Positions 34,578-43,004 of a DNA stretch of 64,000 nucleotides are shown one piece after another. Made by a program: the position numbers and the translations under genes. How positions within the stretch are numbered: position 1 is the stretch's first letter; each line of letters opens with the position of its first letter. This DNA comes from Paenibacillus herberti (GTDB lineage Bacteria; Bacillota; Bacilli; Paenibacillales; Paenibacillaceae). The DNA lies in the NCBI RefSeq assembly GCF_002233675.1, contig NZ_NMUQ01000002.1, positions 1,402,121 to 1,466,120 of the forward strand, given 5' to 3'. The notes below the pieces were generated by a model. It searched no databases. It saw nothing but the letters and a program-made list of their open reading frames with translations, and was not told where the DNA came from.

Positions 34578-34676
34578 CGTCGATCAGCCTTTCTGTGAGA
34601 GAATGGGTACACTTGTTCGTGATCCAAGTTTACCATTCCTAACCATATGCATCAAGGGTTAAATTGAACTTTTAGG

Positions 34677-36620
34677 TTAAATTTTATTGGGCGTCCCGAT
34701 GCCGAGCAAAGTGAGGCCGTGGCGCAGCACGCTGGCCGCCGCTGCACTGAGGCGCAGCTTGGCGGCTGCGGCAGCTTGGGCGCTTAGCGCTGCATCTTCA
34801 TCCGTGCTCAGCACTTCACTCGGGCCGGCGACTGCCGCTGTGCCTAGAATTTTGCCGCTATTATAGAAGCGGTTGTAAGCCTTGGCCAGCTCCAGCAAAT
34901 AACGGGCAAGAACCGAAGGTTCATGCTCACGCAGCGCAGCCCGCAGCGCTTCGCTGTATTGGCCCAGCTTGAGCAAGCAGGCGCGGGCGGCGGGAGCATC
35001 AAGCACCTCAAGATCTTTCGCAGGCCACAAATAGGCAGCGATGTGAAGGGAATCCGCTTCACTAGCTGGATTCGCTTTACCCTGGCTTCCTGTGGAAGCA
35101 TCGGCAGATGGGGCGCATTCTCCCGGTTGCCCTGACTCCGCATCCGAGCGATCTTTTGCCTCTTGCAGAAGAGGTGCTGTCCAGCCCAGCTCCGCCGCTC
35201 TGCGCAGCAGACTGCGCGCTCTGGCATGCGTGTATTGCAAATAAGGCCCGGTCTCGCCTTCCATGCTGACCATTTCCTCCAGGTTGAAATCCACCTCCAG
35301 CATGCGGCGGTTGCGCAGGTCGCCGAACACAATTGCCCCCGTGCCGACGGCTTCAGCCACGTCCTCCTTGCCCGGCAGATCGGGCGTTTTACCCTCAATG
35401 ACAGCGAGCGCGCGCTGCTTCGCCTCGTCCAGCACCTCTTCCAGGAACACCACCTTGCCGCGGCGGGTGGACATTTTTTTTCCTTCCATTTTCATCAGGC
35501 CGAACGGGGTATGCACACGCTCCACCTCCGACCACGACGCATCCAGCTTCTCCAACACCCGGAACACTTGGCGAAAATGCAGCGTCTGCTCGGCGCCAAC
35601 AACGTAAAGCAGCTTATCGCCACGCATCTGCTCGCGACGGTACAGCGCCGTAGCCAAATCGCGCGCGCCGTAGATAGTCGAGCCGTCCGACTTCAGGATC
35701 AGGCATGGTGGCATGCCCTCCTCATCGAGACGGACGACAGAAGCGCCGTCGCTTGCCTCCAGCAGTCCCGCCCTGCGTAGTCGATCGACGGTCTCTTCCA
35801 TCTTGTCATTGTAAAAGCTTTCCCCAAGCAGATGGTCGAAGCTCACGCCCAGTCTGCTGTAGATGCGTTGGAATTCCTTCAGGCTTTCGCGGATGAAGTA
35901 GTCCCAAAGCTCGCGCGCCTCCGCGTCTCCCTGTTCCAGGCGGCGGAACCAGGCGCGGCCCTCATCCACAAGCTCCGGAGCGTTCTCGGCTTCCTCGTGA
36001 AAACGGACGTACAGCTTCAAGCTCTCGCCGATAGGGTCGGCCTCCAGTGCAGCACGATCGCCCCAATGTTTGTAGGCGGCAATCAGTTTACCGAACTGTG
36101 TGCCCCAGTCGCCGAGATGGTTGACCGTGACAACGTCCCAGCCAGCGGTGCGATGCAGATTGGCCAGCGCGCGGCCGATGACAGTCGAGCGCAAATGACC
36201 GACGCCGAACGGCTTGGCGATATTAGGCGAGGAGTAGTCGATGATGACGCGTTTCCCGGCCCCGTCCGGCAGTTGTCCCAGCTTAGGGGATTCTGCCTCG
36301 CGCAGCAACGCATCCATCCAGCCTGTGCCGACGGCTTTCAGGTTAAGGAAGCCTCCAGCGGCATCGGCGTGCCAGCGGATGATGGGAGCAGCCACTTTCG
36401 AAGACGCCATCTCGGCCGCCGAGTTCAGCCTTGCCGCCAACGCTGCGGCAATAACATTCGGAGCCTGGCGCAATGTCTTGGCCAGCGGGAAGCAGGGGAA
36501 CGAAAGATCGCCGAGGGCCTCCTCCGGCGGATATTCCAGACGAGCGGCCAGCTCCGCTTCGCTTAACCCGGTCAGCGGGGCGAGCAGGGCGGCGGCGGAT
36601 TGTTTGAGCAGGGTGGTCAT
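34677..36620 (-). CDS. argS: Arginyl-tRNA synthetase
   Basis: About 647 residues, class Ia, cytoplasmic; charges tRNA-Arg with arginine using ATP. Add1 domain at the N-terminus (EALGDLSFPCFPLAKTLRQAP), the HIGH motif as SSPNIAKPFGVGHLRSTVIG (about 130-149), the KMSKS equivalent as MKMEGKKMSTRRGKVVFLEE, and the C-terminal DALR anticodon-binding domain (YTHARARSLLRRA onward). An extra polar insertion (SDAESGQPGECAPSADASTG and following) sits inside the DALR region. I chose the ATG at 36620, 9 bases after AGGAGG; upstream in-frame ATGs lie in the T-box leader. A T-box riboswitch precedes it. Confidence 0.97.
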   Translation of the reverse strand: MTTLLKQSAAALLAPLTGLSEAELAARLEYPPEEALGDLSFPCFPLAKTLRQAPNVIAAALAARLNSAAEMASSKVAAPIIRWHADAAGGFLNLKAVGTGWMDALLREAESPKLGQLPDGAGKRVIIDYSSPNIAKPFGVGHLRSTVIGRALANLHRTAGWDVVTVNHLGDWGTQFGKLIAAYKHWGDRAALEADPIGESLKLYVRFHEEAENAPELVDEGRAWFRRLEQGDAEARELWDYFIRESLKEFQRIYSRLGVSFDHLLGESFYNDKMEETVDRLRRAGLLEASDGASVVRLDEEGMPPCLILKSDGSTIYGARDLATALYRREQMRGDKLLYVVGAEQTLHFRQVFRVLEKLDASWSEVERVHTPFGLMKMEGKKMSTRRGKVVFLEEVLDEAKQRALAVIEGKTPDLPGKEDVAEAVGTGAIVFGDLRNRRMLEVDFNLEEMVSMEGETGPYLQYTHARARSLLRRAAELGWTAPLLQEAKDRSDAESGQPGECAPSADASTGSQGKANPASEADSLHIAAYLWPAKDLEVLDAPAARACLLKLGQYSEALRAALREHEPSVLARYLLELAKAYNRFYNSGKILGTAAVAGPSEVLSTDEDAALSAQAAAAAKLRLSAAAASVLRHGLTLLGIGTPNKI

Positions 36621-36717
36621 GGGTTTCATCCTCCTAGAATCGTATGGATTGCCTGAATTGGGCAGTAATGGCGTTCTGCCGGTATGGCCGCTTGCCGAGG
36701 GACTTGGCTGAAAACGC

Positions 36718-36994
36718 AAAAAGCCCCCGTCTCAAAAAGAGACGAAGGCTTAGCTCCGTGGTACCACTCTTGTAGCCGGGCGGCTAGCAGCTATCCGCGC
36801 CAGTAAGGGCAAGAGGAAGCTGCAGCGCATCGGCTGCTCGGCAGGGTAACGGCCAGTCCGGGCGTTCCTACACATCCGCTGGGCGGACTTCGGACGCCTG
36901 CTCACGGGGCCGTTTCCGCCGACCGGCCGCAGCCGGTTCGCACCAATCCCGGCTCTCTGTGTGCGGCTGCGGCCGGGTACTTTCCCGTTCATCG
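36718..36994 (-). promoter_or_regulatory. T-box riboswitch leader of argS
   Basis: On the minus strand: stem I opening GATGAACGGGAAAGTA, GAGAGCCGGGATTGGTGCGAACCGG, the T-box sequence AGAGTGGTACCACGGAGC (36771-36754), then the terminator CGTCTC-TTTTT-GAGACG with flanking AGCC/GGGGCT and T5. Uncharged tRNA-Arg should bind and favour readthrough into argS. I did not identify the specifier codon with certainty. Confidence 0.93.
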
Positions 36995-37083
36995 CATGTT
37001 TTGGATGTAATTTTCAACAGTATAGCGGAAGCTTCAAGGAAGGGCAAGGGGACAAAAGGCTGTCGCCAATTCCGGTACGACCC

Positions 37084-37626
37084 TTATATCTCCCCTTTTT
37101 TCAGCCAAGAGATCATGGTATCGCACCATTCTATCCTGCATCTCCCGAATCTATATCCCATCTCAAGAACGGCAGCAGACGAAAATAACGGATGATCGCT
37201 CGTTAATCGTTCATTTTGCTCGCGGAAGGAAGCCGTTTTGCCCTTAAACTCCGCCAGAAGTTGTTCTTGCTCAAGCTTTTTCTCTTCCAGAATCGAAATC
37301 AAAATTTCCGGCTCCACCAGCCACGAGCTGTATTGCTTAAGGAGAAATTCCTCCCAACTGCCCGGCTCCTTAACCCAATCCTTTAAGCATTCAATTCCGG
37401 CATCCGTAATTTTATATACTTTCCTTGCAGGTCTATAGGACTCCCGTTCATACGCTTGCAGCTCCACCAGCCCATCTTCTTCTAACTTAGAAAGTGTGGG
37501 ATAGAGCTGGTTATTGTTGATTTTATAAAAAAAGTCGACCCTGCTCTTCATCTGCTGCTTCATGTCATAGCCGCTTAATGGCTCACGCGCCAATAAACTA
37601 AGCAACACAAATTTAGTGGAACTCAC
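37084..37626 (-). CDS. PadR family transcriptional regulator
   Basis: 180 residues. N-terminal winged helix-turn-helix of the PadR type (FVLLSLLAREPLSGYDMKQQ, NNNQLYPTLSKLEEDGLVEL, RKVYKITDAGIECLKDWV; about 5-90) and a C-terminal coiled, Vir-like dimerisation domain (EEKKLEQEQLLAEFKGKTAS onward). PadR proteins are usually ligand-relieved repressors of a neighbouring gene. It is transcribed divergently from the hydrolase at 37812. Two copies of an inverted repeat in between (37703-37722, 37752-37771) are good operator candidates for it. Confidence 0.93.
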   Translation of the reverse strand: MSSTKFVLLSLLAREPLSGYDMKQQMKSRVDFFYKINNNQLYPTLSKLEEDGLVELQAYERESYRPARKVYKITDAGIECLKDWVKEPGSWEEFLLKQYSSWLVEPEILISILEEKKLEQEQLLAEFKGKTASFREQNERLTSDHPLFSSAAVLEMGYRFGRCRIEWCDTMISWLKKGEI

Positions 37627-37702
37627 TTGTAATCCACTCCTAGTATACGTTCATCCTAAAATACAAACGATCACGATGAAAGTCAATTTCTTACTCAATA
37701 TT

Positions 37703-37722
37703 ATAGGTTAAGTATAACATAA
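37703..37722. promoter_or_regulatory. PadR operator candidate, site 1 (imperfect)
   Basis: ATAGGTTA-AGTA-TAACATAA, an imperfect copy of site 2 located 49 bp downstream. It lies nearer the padR start and could serve autoregulation. Confidence 0.45.
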
Positions 37723-37729
37723 GTTAATC

Positions 37730-37771
37730 TTGACATAAACCATTGACTGTTATAGGTTATTATTAACCTAT
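37730..37771 (+). promoter_or_regulatory. Hydrolase promoter overlapped by PadR operator candidate, site 2
   Basis: ATAGGTTA-TTAT-TAACCTAT (37752-37771) is a perfect 8-bp inverted repeat. A TTGACA at 37730-37735 is a likely -35 element with the -10 (TATAGG or TAGGTT) inside the inverted repeat, so binding there would block transcription of the hydrolase gene. Confidence 0.55.
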
Positions 37772-37811
37772 CAAGGTTGAGTTACACCCCAAATTTTAAG
37801 GAGAGATTGCG

Positions 37812-39008
37812 ATGAAGATTGTATTCGAGGATCAAACTTTTTCTTTTGAGCTGCTAAGAGCCCTTGGTTACGCACCCTATGGGGGAGCTGATATTGGAGA
37901 ATGTCTGTCAACTGCATATCGAATAGAAGATGGTAACTTTGAAAGCTGGTATACCGAATGGTACAAAACAGCAGAAAGAATCCATGCTCTGGCTCTGGAT
38001 AGCTCGGAGAAAGGTAATCGGGTTAGTGCACGAGAGTTCTATTTACGGGCCTCTAATTACTATCGCAACGCCGAGTTTTTCCTGCGCGACATTCCCAACG
38101 ATCCACGTATGTTGGAGACATGGGGGAAAAGCCGGGATACATTCAGCCGAGCTGTTGAATTGATGGATACTTTAGTGGAGAAAGTAGAAATTCCTTATGA
38201 AGGGACCTATTTGCCGGCCTATTTCTATCGTGTGGATGATGCACAGCGGCCTACTTTAATTGTTCACGGGGGTTATGATTCCACAGGAGAGGAAATGTAT
38301 TTTGCAGCGGCAGCGGCGGCATTGCAGCGTGGTTACAACTGTCTAGCCTTCGAAGGTCCTGGTCAAGGCGCGGTCATTCGGGAGCAACAAATCCCGTTTC
38401 GCCATGATTGGGAAAATGTTGTCACTCCTGTAGTGGATTACTTGCTGACTCGACGGGAGGTTGATCCGCAGCGAATGGCTCTCCTGGGTATGAGTCTTGG
38501 AGGTTATTTGGCGCCACGCGCCGCAGCCTTTGAACATCGTCTGGCCGCTTGTATCGCTAACGATGGTCTATTCTCCTTCCGATTCGGTGAGAAGTTTCAC
38601 CAACCTAATCAAGGACCCCCTGTAGATTTAAGTGATTCGATCGAATTGGATAAATTGATTTCCGTATTAATGAAAAAAAGTACCAATCTTCGTTGGGCTA
38701 TCAGGAACGGAATGTTCACTTTCAATGCTGACTCCATCAAAGAACTCATAGAAAAAACGGAGCCCTTCACATTGGATGGCGTGGCCGATAAAATCAAATG
38801 CCCTACCCTTGTATGCGCTGCGGAAAATGATCACTTCTTTAAAGGTCAGCCCCAGCAGCTTTATGATGCTCTTACTTGTCCAAAAACCTTTATGAATTTC
38901 ACCTCGGAGGAGGGAGCTGGGGAGCATTGTCATTCCGGTGCGACAGTGCTGTTCAATCATCGCCTTTTTGAATGGCTAGATGAAACGCTTGGTTTGAAAT
39001 ACGAATAA
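37812..39008 (+). CDS. Alpha/beta hydrolase of the FrsA / dihydropseudooxynicotine-hydrolase type
   Basis: 398 residues, cytoplasmic. An N-terminal helical cap (about 1-125: SWYTEWYKTAERIHALALDS, FYLRASNYYRNAEFFLRD) is typical of the 2,6-dihydropseudooxynicotine hydrolase group. The hydrolase core follows, with HGGYDSTGEEMY, the FEGPGQGAVIREQQ loop, nucleophile Ser in LLGMSLGGYLAPRAA (about 221), acid Asp in CAAENDHFFKG and His in GEHCHSGA near the C-terminus. The natural substrate (C-C or ester bond) is unknown. ATG preceded by AAGGAGAG. It is divergent from, and probably repressed by, the PadR gene. Confidence 0.88.
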   Translation: MKIVFEDQTFSFELLRALGYAPYGGADIGECLSTAYRIEDGNFESWYTEWYKTAERIHALALDSSEKGNRVSAREFYLRASNYYRNAEFFLRDIPNDPRMLETWGKSRDTFSRAVELMDTLVEKVEIPYEGTYLPAYFYRVDDAQRPTLIVHGGYDSTGEEMYFAAAAAALQRGYNCLAFEGPGQGAVIREQQIPFRHDWENVVTPVVDYLLTRREVDPQRMALLGMSLGGYLAPRAAAFEHRLAACIANDGLFSFRFGEKFHQPNQGPPVDLSDSIELDKLISVLMKKSTNLRWAIRNGMFTFNADSIKELIEKTEPFTLDGVADKIKCPTLVCAAENDHFFKGQPQQLYDALTCPKTFMNFTSEEGAGEHCHSGATVLFNHRLFEWLDETLGLKYE

Positions 39009-39017
39009 CCGCCCAAA

Positions 39018-39269
39018 GACAATGACGAATCGGTTTACCAGGATCGCAAGGGACTGGGACTCGTTCATGGCGTATCCGTCGCCGTCCATTACTCCCAGTG
39101 GCAGGAGGAGGAGCAGCTTCGCGCCTCAGCCGCTAGATATCGGGACTACCAAGGCCACTATGGCTTGGACGAAGATTGCGGTTTGTACTTCCGCAGCGGC
39201 GAGTTGGAGCGGACAGAAGGTGATGGGGTGTTTGTGCTCAAGGACGGTCGTATCGAACGGTTAAAATAG
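39018..39269 (+). pseudogene. 5'-truncated peptidase S51-like fragment
   Basis: Read in the frame that continues directly after the hydrolase stop codon, this gives DNDESVYQDRKGLGLVHGVS through YGLDEDCGLYFRSGELERTE to VFVLKDGRIERLK and TAG: the C-terminal third of a peptidase E / cyanophycinase-like (S51) protein. There is no start codon or ribosome site, and the catalytic Ser part is missing, so it is a remnant left by a deletion that joined it to the hydrolase gene. Family assignment is by pattern only. Confidence 0.45.
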
Positions 39270-39322
39270 AAAAAGACGTAAGAATGGGCCCTTGAACGGC
39301 AGCCAATTCTTACGTCTTTTTT
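39270..39322. terminator. Bidirectional intrinsic terminator
   Basis: AAAAAGACGTAAGAAT pairs with ATTCTTACGTCTTTTTT. It lies between the hydrolase unit and the converging carboxylesterase. Confidence 0.9.
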
Positions 39323-39346
39323 CATATGACAGCTCGGCGCAAGTGA

Positions 39347-40828
39347 CTACCGTTTCCCCGTCAGCATCCGTCGCTTATCCGCTTCCGGATCAAGCTCTAC
39401 GCGGCTGTCCGCGTCGAGCAGCATAACCGCATGCTGTCCGGCCTCATAAGCCGGCCAGTCCAGCTTCGCCGTCGCAGGGCTGCCGGTGTTCGCAAAAGCG
39501 AGCCAAGCTTCCTGTGCCGCAGTGGACACGCTCTCCATTCTCGCATCGATCTCGATACCGCCAGCGCGCAGCAGCTCCAGATTGCCGAACACAAACGGAA
39601 TTTCCGCCGCGTGAAAAGCTGTAGACAACACGGGATGTCCCGGCGAGATGAAGTCATAACGGTACAGCCACACACGCGCATGCTGCATCTGGGCCTCCGC
39701 GAACAGCAGGGAGGAGCGCAGGAAAAACAGATCGGTCATAACCTGCTGCTGCCCTTCTATCGTCCGAGGATATTCTGCCACCCAGGCAGCCGCTTCCGGC
39801 GCACCTGTGACGGCGACGTAGGCGCGGGCGTTATCCTCGTCGCTCAGCAGCTTCATGCCGGGACGTACGAACAGCACGCCTTCGTCCCGGTTCGTGCCGA
39901 TGACGAGATCTACGCCCCCCGCCGAGCCTGCTGCCACAGCCTGCAGCGGTTCAAGCGGCAATGTTTTGCCGTCTACGACAGGCTGGAAAAGCATAATCGT
40001 GCTCTCACCTGCGGCCCGCTTGAGGCGGTCGGCTGTGCGCAGCAGCTCGGCAGCGGGGAGCTCCGCAAGCTTATCCAGCGAGCCCCCATCGAGCATATCG
40101 AGATAAGCCCCGGTCACCACGCGGCCCTGCTGATCCGGCAGCGCTTGGGAGGCGCCGCTCTGCATGATGGCACGGCTGAAAAGACCTTTAGCGGCAGGCA
40201 TAGCGAGCAGAGCAGCGATGCTCATGCTGCCTGCTGATTCACCGAAGACAGTCACACGGCTAGGATCGCCGCCGAAGGAAGCAATATTTTCGCGAATCCA
40301 TTCCAGGGAAGCGATCTGGTCGAGCAGCCCGGCGTTGCTCACATAACCGTCGGGGTCGGCCGGGTCGGCATAAGGACCGAGATGGAGAAATCCGAGCGCT
40401 CCTACTCGGTAGCTTACGGTTACAACAATTAGGCCGCCGCGCTTAGCGAGGTTGGCTCCATCAAAGATGGGCAAACCACCACCGCCGGTGACGAATGATC
40501 CGCCATGAATCCATACCATGACAGGCAGGGGCTCGTCAGTCGGCTCCTCCGGCGCCCAAACGTTGAGGTACAGGCAGTCCTCCGCTTGCGGAATCCCGGT
40601 GCGGACAAGGCCGAAAGGACCTCCAGTCGGGTCCACGGGCTGCGGACATAGGGGCCCCGGCGTATGTGCTTGGCGTATGCCTCCCCAGGAAGCAGGCGGC
40701 AGTGGTTTTTTGAAGCGACGCTCGCCGACTGGGGGCTGTGCAAACGGGATGCCCTTCCAGGCGCGGACTCCATTCTGCCGGATGCCTTGAAGCTGTCCGC
40801 TGCGGACGCGGAGGAGAAGATGTTCCAT
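39347..40828 (-). CDS. Type-B carboxylesterase (para-nitrobenzyl esterase family)
   Basis: 493 residues, alpha/beta hydrolase of the carboxylesterase B family that cleaves carboxylic esters. It has the family signatures EDCLYLNVWAPE (about 83-94), the oxyanion loop WIHGGSFVTGGG, and the nucleophile elbow FGESAGSMS with Ser198. The acid is Glu316 (GTNRDEG) and the base His406 (TAFHAAEIPFVFGN), so the triad is complete. No signal peptide, so it is cytoplasmic, as in B. subtilis PnbA. Starts at ATG. The upstream 200 bases (40829-41010) hold only its promoter region and the motB terminator. Confidence 0.95.
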   Translation of the reverse strand: MEHLLLRVRSGQLQGIRQNGVRAWKGIPFAQPPVGERRFKKPLPPASWGGIRQAHTPGPLCPQPVDPTGGPFGLVRTGIPQAEDCLYLNVWAPEEPTDEPLPVMVWIHGGSFVTGGGGLPIFDGANLAKRGGLIVVTVSYRVGALGFLHLGPYADPADPDGYVSNAGLLDQIASLEWIRENIASFGGDPSRVTVFGESAGSMSIAALLAMPAAKGLFSRAIMQSGASQALPDQQGRVVTGAYLDMLDGGSLDKLAELPAAELLRTADRLKRAAGESTIMLFQPVVDGKTLPLEPLQAVAAGSAGGVDLVIGTNRDEGVLFVRPGMKLLSDEDNARAYVAVTGAPEAAAWVAEYPRTIEGQQQVMTDLFFLRSSLLFAEAQMQHARVWLYRYDFISPGHPVLSTAFHAAEIPFVFGNLELLRAGGIEIDARMESVSTAAQEAWLAFANTGSPATAKLDWPAYEAGQHAVMLLDADSRVELDPEADKRRMLTGKR

Positions 40829-41013
40829 GTAGTAATCATCCTTTCGGTTTCAGAAGAGGTTCGTTCGAAAGCGTCTGGGCATCTTGTCCTTGCTTGCTTA
40901 GAACAGGGATGAATCCTTTAGTAGTGAAAGTATAACATGCCAGCTCAGATAGATAAAAATGACAAGGGATAAGGGTTCGACGTCCCCGAAAGAAGCGCTA
41001 GTAGCTAAAAAGT

Positions 41014-41060
41014 AAAAAAGGCGCTTCTCTTGCTGCATCTGGCAGCGGAAGAAACGCCTT
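41014..41060 (-). terminator. Intrinsic terminator of motAB
   Basis: AAGGCG-C-TTCT...GCTGC / GCAGC...AGAA-CGCCTT with T6 following on the minus strand; placed a few bases after the motB stop codon. Confidence 0.85.
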
Positions 41061-41063
41061 CGC

Positions 41064-41858
41064 TTATTTCAAGGCCGAGTCCGTACTAGCCCGTAGAACG
41101 GTGATCTCGACGCGGCGGTTTTTGGAGCGTCCTGCCTCCGTTTCATTGGAGGTGACAGGACGTGTGTCCGCATAACCGGCAATTTCAAACTTTCCAGGAG
41201 CAAGCTTACTCTCATCAATGAAATAGTGCAGCACCGACAGCGAGCGAGCCGCCGACAGATCCCAGTTATCGCTGTACTGGCCGCCAGGGTTGATTGGCAG
41301 ATTATCCGTATGCCCCTCGATGCTGATGACATTGTCCAGTGAACGAAGCAGGGTGGACAGCTTATCCAGCACTGGCGTAGCCTCCTGCTTGAGCTGCGCC
41401 TTGCCGAGATCGAACAGGAATAGATCGTTCAGCCGAATCGCGATGCCCTTGGGTGTATCCTCTACGTCTACCTTATCCTGCAGCTTGTTTTCCTTAATAT
41501 AAGTTTGGATGACCTTCAGCAAGTTTTGCAGCTCTTCTTCCTGAAGCCGTTTCAACTGCTGCTGCGGTGTCTCCGTTGCCATCGCGCCGGGCGTGGACGG
41601 CGGAGACGTTCTGGTGCTGTTATCCAGCAGCTCTCCCGGCAGTCCCTGGCCGCCCTGGATGACGGAGTCGGACTTGGCGAACTGGGATTGGAGCGACTGA
41701 GCCAGCACCTCGTACTTTTTGACATCCAGTTGGCTCATCGCATATAACACGACAAAAAAAATCAGCAGCAGCGTGATCAAATCGGAATAAGTAATTAGCC
41801 AGCGCTCATGGTTTTCCGGCGCCGCCGCACCACTTTTACGCTTACGCCTGGGCCGCAT
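41064..41858 (-). CDS. motB: Flagellar motor stator protein MotB (possibly Na+-type MotS)
   Basis: 264 residues. Short basic N-terminus, one membrane helix (about 20-42) beginning WLITYSDLITLLLIFFVVLY with the ion-carrying Asp26, a plug/linker, and a C-terminal OmpA/MotB peptidoglycan-binding domain (about 130-255: FDLGKAQLKQEATPVLDKLS, SIEGHTDNLPI, NWDLSAARSLSVLHYFID, SKNRRVEI). The YSDLITLLL...YAMSQLDVKKYE sequence resembles Na+-driven MotS more than H+-driven MotB, but this needs direct comparison. Overlaps the motA stop by 17 bases, so the two are co-transcribed and coupled. Confidence 0.94.
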   Translation of the reverse strand: MRPRRKRKSGAAAPENHERWLITYSDLITLLLIFFVVLYAMSQLDVKKYEVLAQSLQSQFAKSDSVIQGGQGLPGELLDNSTRTSPPSTPGAMATETPQQQLKRLQEEELQNLLKVIQTYIKENKLQDKVDVEDTPKGIAIRLNDLFLFDLGKAQLKQEATPVLDKLSTLLRSLDNVISIEGHTDNLPINPGGQYSDNWDLSAARSLSVLHYFIDESKLAPGKFEIAGYADTRPVTSNETEAGRSKNRRVEITVLRASTDSALK

Positions 41859-42654
41859 TTTCTTCCGCCTTTCCTTCTGGAGCGCGCGCTCCCTTACGCT
41901 GAATCGGCTCGTCCGTGATGATGAACGATTGCAGCTTTTTGCGGATGAGCTGCGGATTATCGCCGGCTTGCAAGCCGAGAATGCCCTCCATCATCATCTC
42001 CATGCGCTGAATATGCTCCTGGCTGCGCACTTTGATTTTGGAAGCGAGCGGCAGGTAAAGCACGTTGGCGGAGGCGACTCCATAGAGTGTTGCTGTAAAA
42101 GCAACCGCGATTGACGAGCCGAGCGCGCCCGGCTCATTCAAGTCTCCAAGCACGTTGATCAGCCCCATTACGGTGCCGATGATGCCCATCGTTGGAGCGT
42201 AACCGCCCGCACTTTCGAAAATCTTCGCTTGCTGTTCATGCCGCCGCTCTATCGCTGCAATTTCCAACTCCAAAATCTCGCGGGTCAGGTCCGGGTCTGT
42301 ACCGTCCACAACCATTAATACGCCGTCGCGCAGAAAACGCTCATCCAGCTTGCCGGCATGCGTTTCCAGGGCGAGTACGCCGCCGCGTCGTGCCAGCGTT
42401 GCCATATCGGTCAATCTGTCAATGATTTCTTGATCCGTATTATTGTCCTTGCGAAAAGCCATGCGCAGAGCCGCCGGGATCGTGCGCAGCCGCGATGCAG
42501 GGAAGCTGACGGCCACTGCCGCGAAGGTGCCGCCGAAGACGATCAGGATCGCCGTTTTTTCCATCAAGCCGTGGGCCTCTCCGCCTTCCCATAAGAAACC
42601 TCCGAGCAGGGCGGCAATTCCTGCGATGATGCCGATTACGGTCGTCAAGTCCAT
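41842..42654 (-). CDS. motA: Flagellar motor stator protein MotA (possibly MotP)
   Basis: About 270 residues with four membrane helices (about 1-20, 32-52, 145-167, 178-200). The cytoplasmic loop between helices 2 and 3 carries the rotor-interacting charges (around RRGGVLALETHAGKLDERFL and ERRHEQQAKIFESAGGYAPT). GYAPTMGIIGTVMGLINVLG is the conserved helix-3 signature. With MotB it forms the stator that couples ion flow to flagellar rotation. The ATG at 42654 has AGGAG 13 bases upstream; a GTG four codons earlier sits too near that site. First gene of motAB. Confidence 0.94.
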   Translation of the reverse strand: MDLTTVIGIIAGIAALLGGFLWEGGEAHGLMEKTAILIVFGGTFAAVAVSFPASRLRTIPAALRMAFRKDNNTDQEIIDRLTDMATLARRGGVLALETHAGKLDERFLRDGVLMVVDGTDPDLTREILELEIAAIERRHEQQAKIFESAGGYAPTMGIIGTVMGLINVLGDLNEPGALGSSIAVAFTATLYGVASANVLYLPLASKIKVRSQEHIQRMEMMMEGILGLQAGDNPQLIRKKLQSFIITDEPIQRKGARAPEGKAEENAAQA

Positions 42655-42770
42655 GCTATGCTTCACGCTCCTGTTATCACTTTTAGAAAGCTTTCATCGC
42701 TACCGTGCAAGTTGCTTTTAGCTGCCTTCCGGCATCTAGGCTATCCCTATGTAGCTGCCAACTGTTCTCA

Positions 42771-42799
42771 TTGCAAGCCGGATTTCAACCCGGTATAAT
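42771..42799 (+). promoter_or_regulatory. SigA-type promoter of uvrB
   Basis: TTGCAA (42771-42776), 17-base spacer, TATAAT (42794-42799). It leaves a leader of about 200 bases before uvrB that shows no recognised element. Confidence 0.65.
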
Positions 42800-42805
42800 G
42801 AATGG

Positions 42806-42817
42806 GAACAGATATTC
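42806..42817 (+). promoter_or_regulatory. Candidate LexA (SOS) box
   Basis: GAAC-AGAT-ATTC, one mismatch from the Gram-positive core GAAC-N4-GTTC, placed at the expected transcription start just behind the -10 element. uvrB and uvrA are SOS genes in Bacillus, which supports the call. Confidence 0.45.
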
Positions 42818-43004
42818 TTATGCATGACTGCTCATTCTTGAGCAGACGTTGATCAATGGCATTCCACAATGACTTATTTATCGGCTCTTTTGGGTATACA
42901 GATGAATAGGGAATTCTTCATATAATAATAGATTCATCCCGCTAATCCAGGTCTAAAGAACCGGGACTTTAGCGGCATATTAGGGAAGAGGGTGAGCTTT
43001 GCTC

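Noticed and set aside
39022-39264. 80-codon forward frame after the hydrolase
   Set aside because: The frame with protein-like sequence is a different one (39018-39269, S51-like); this is its shadow.
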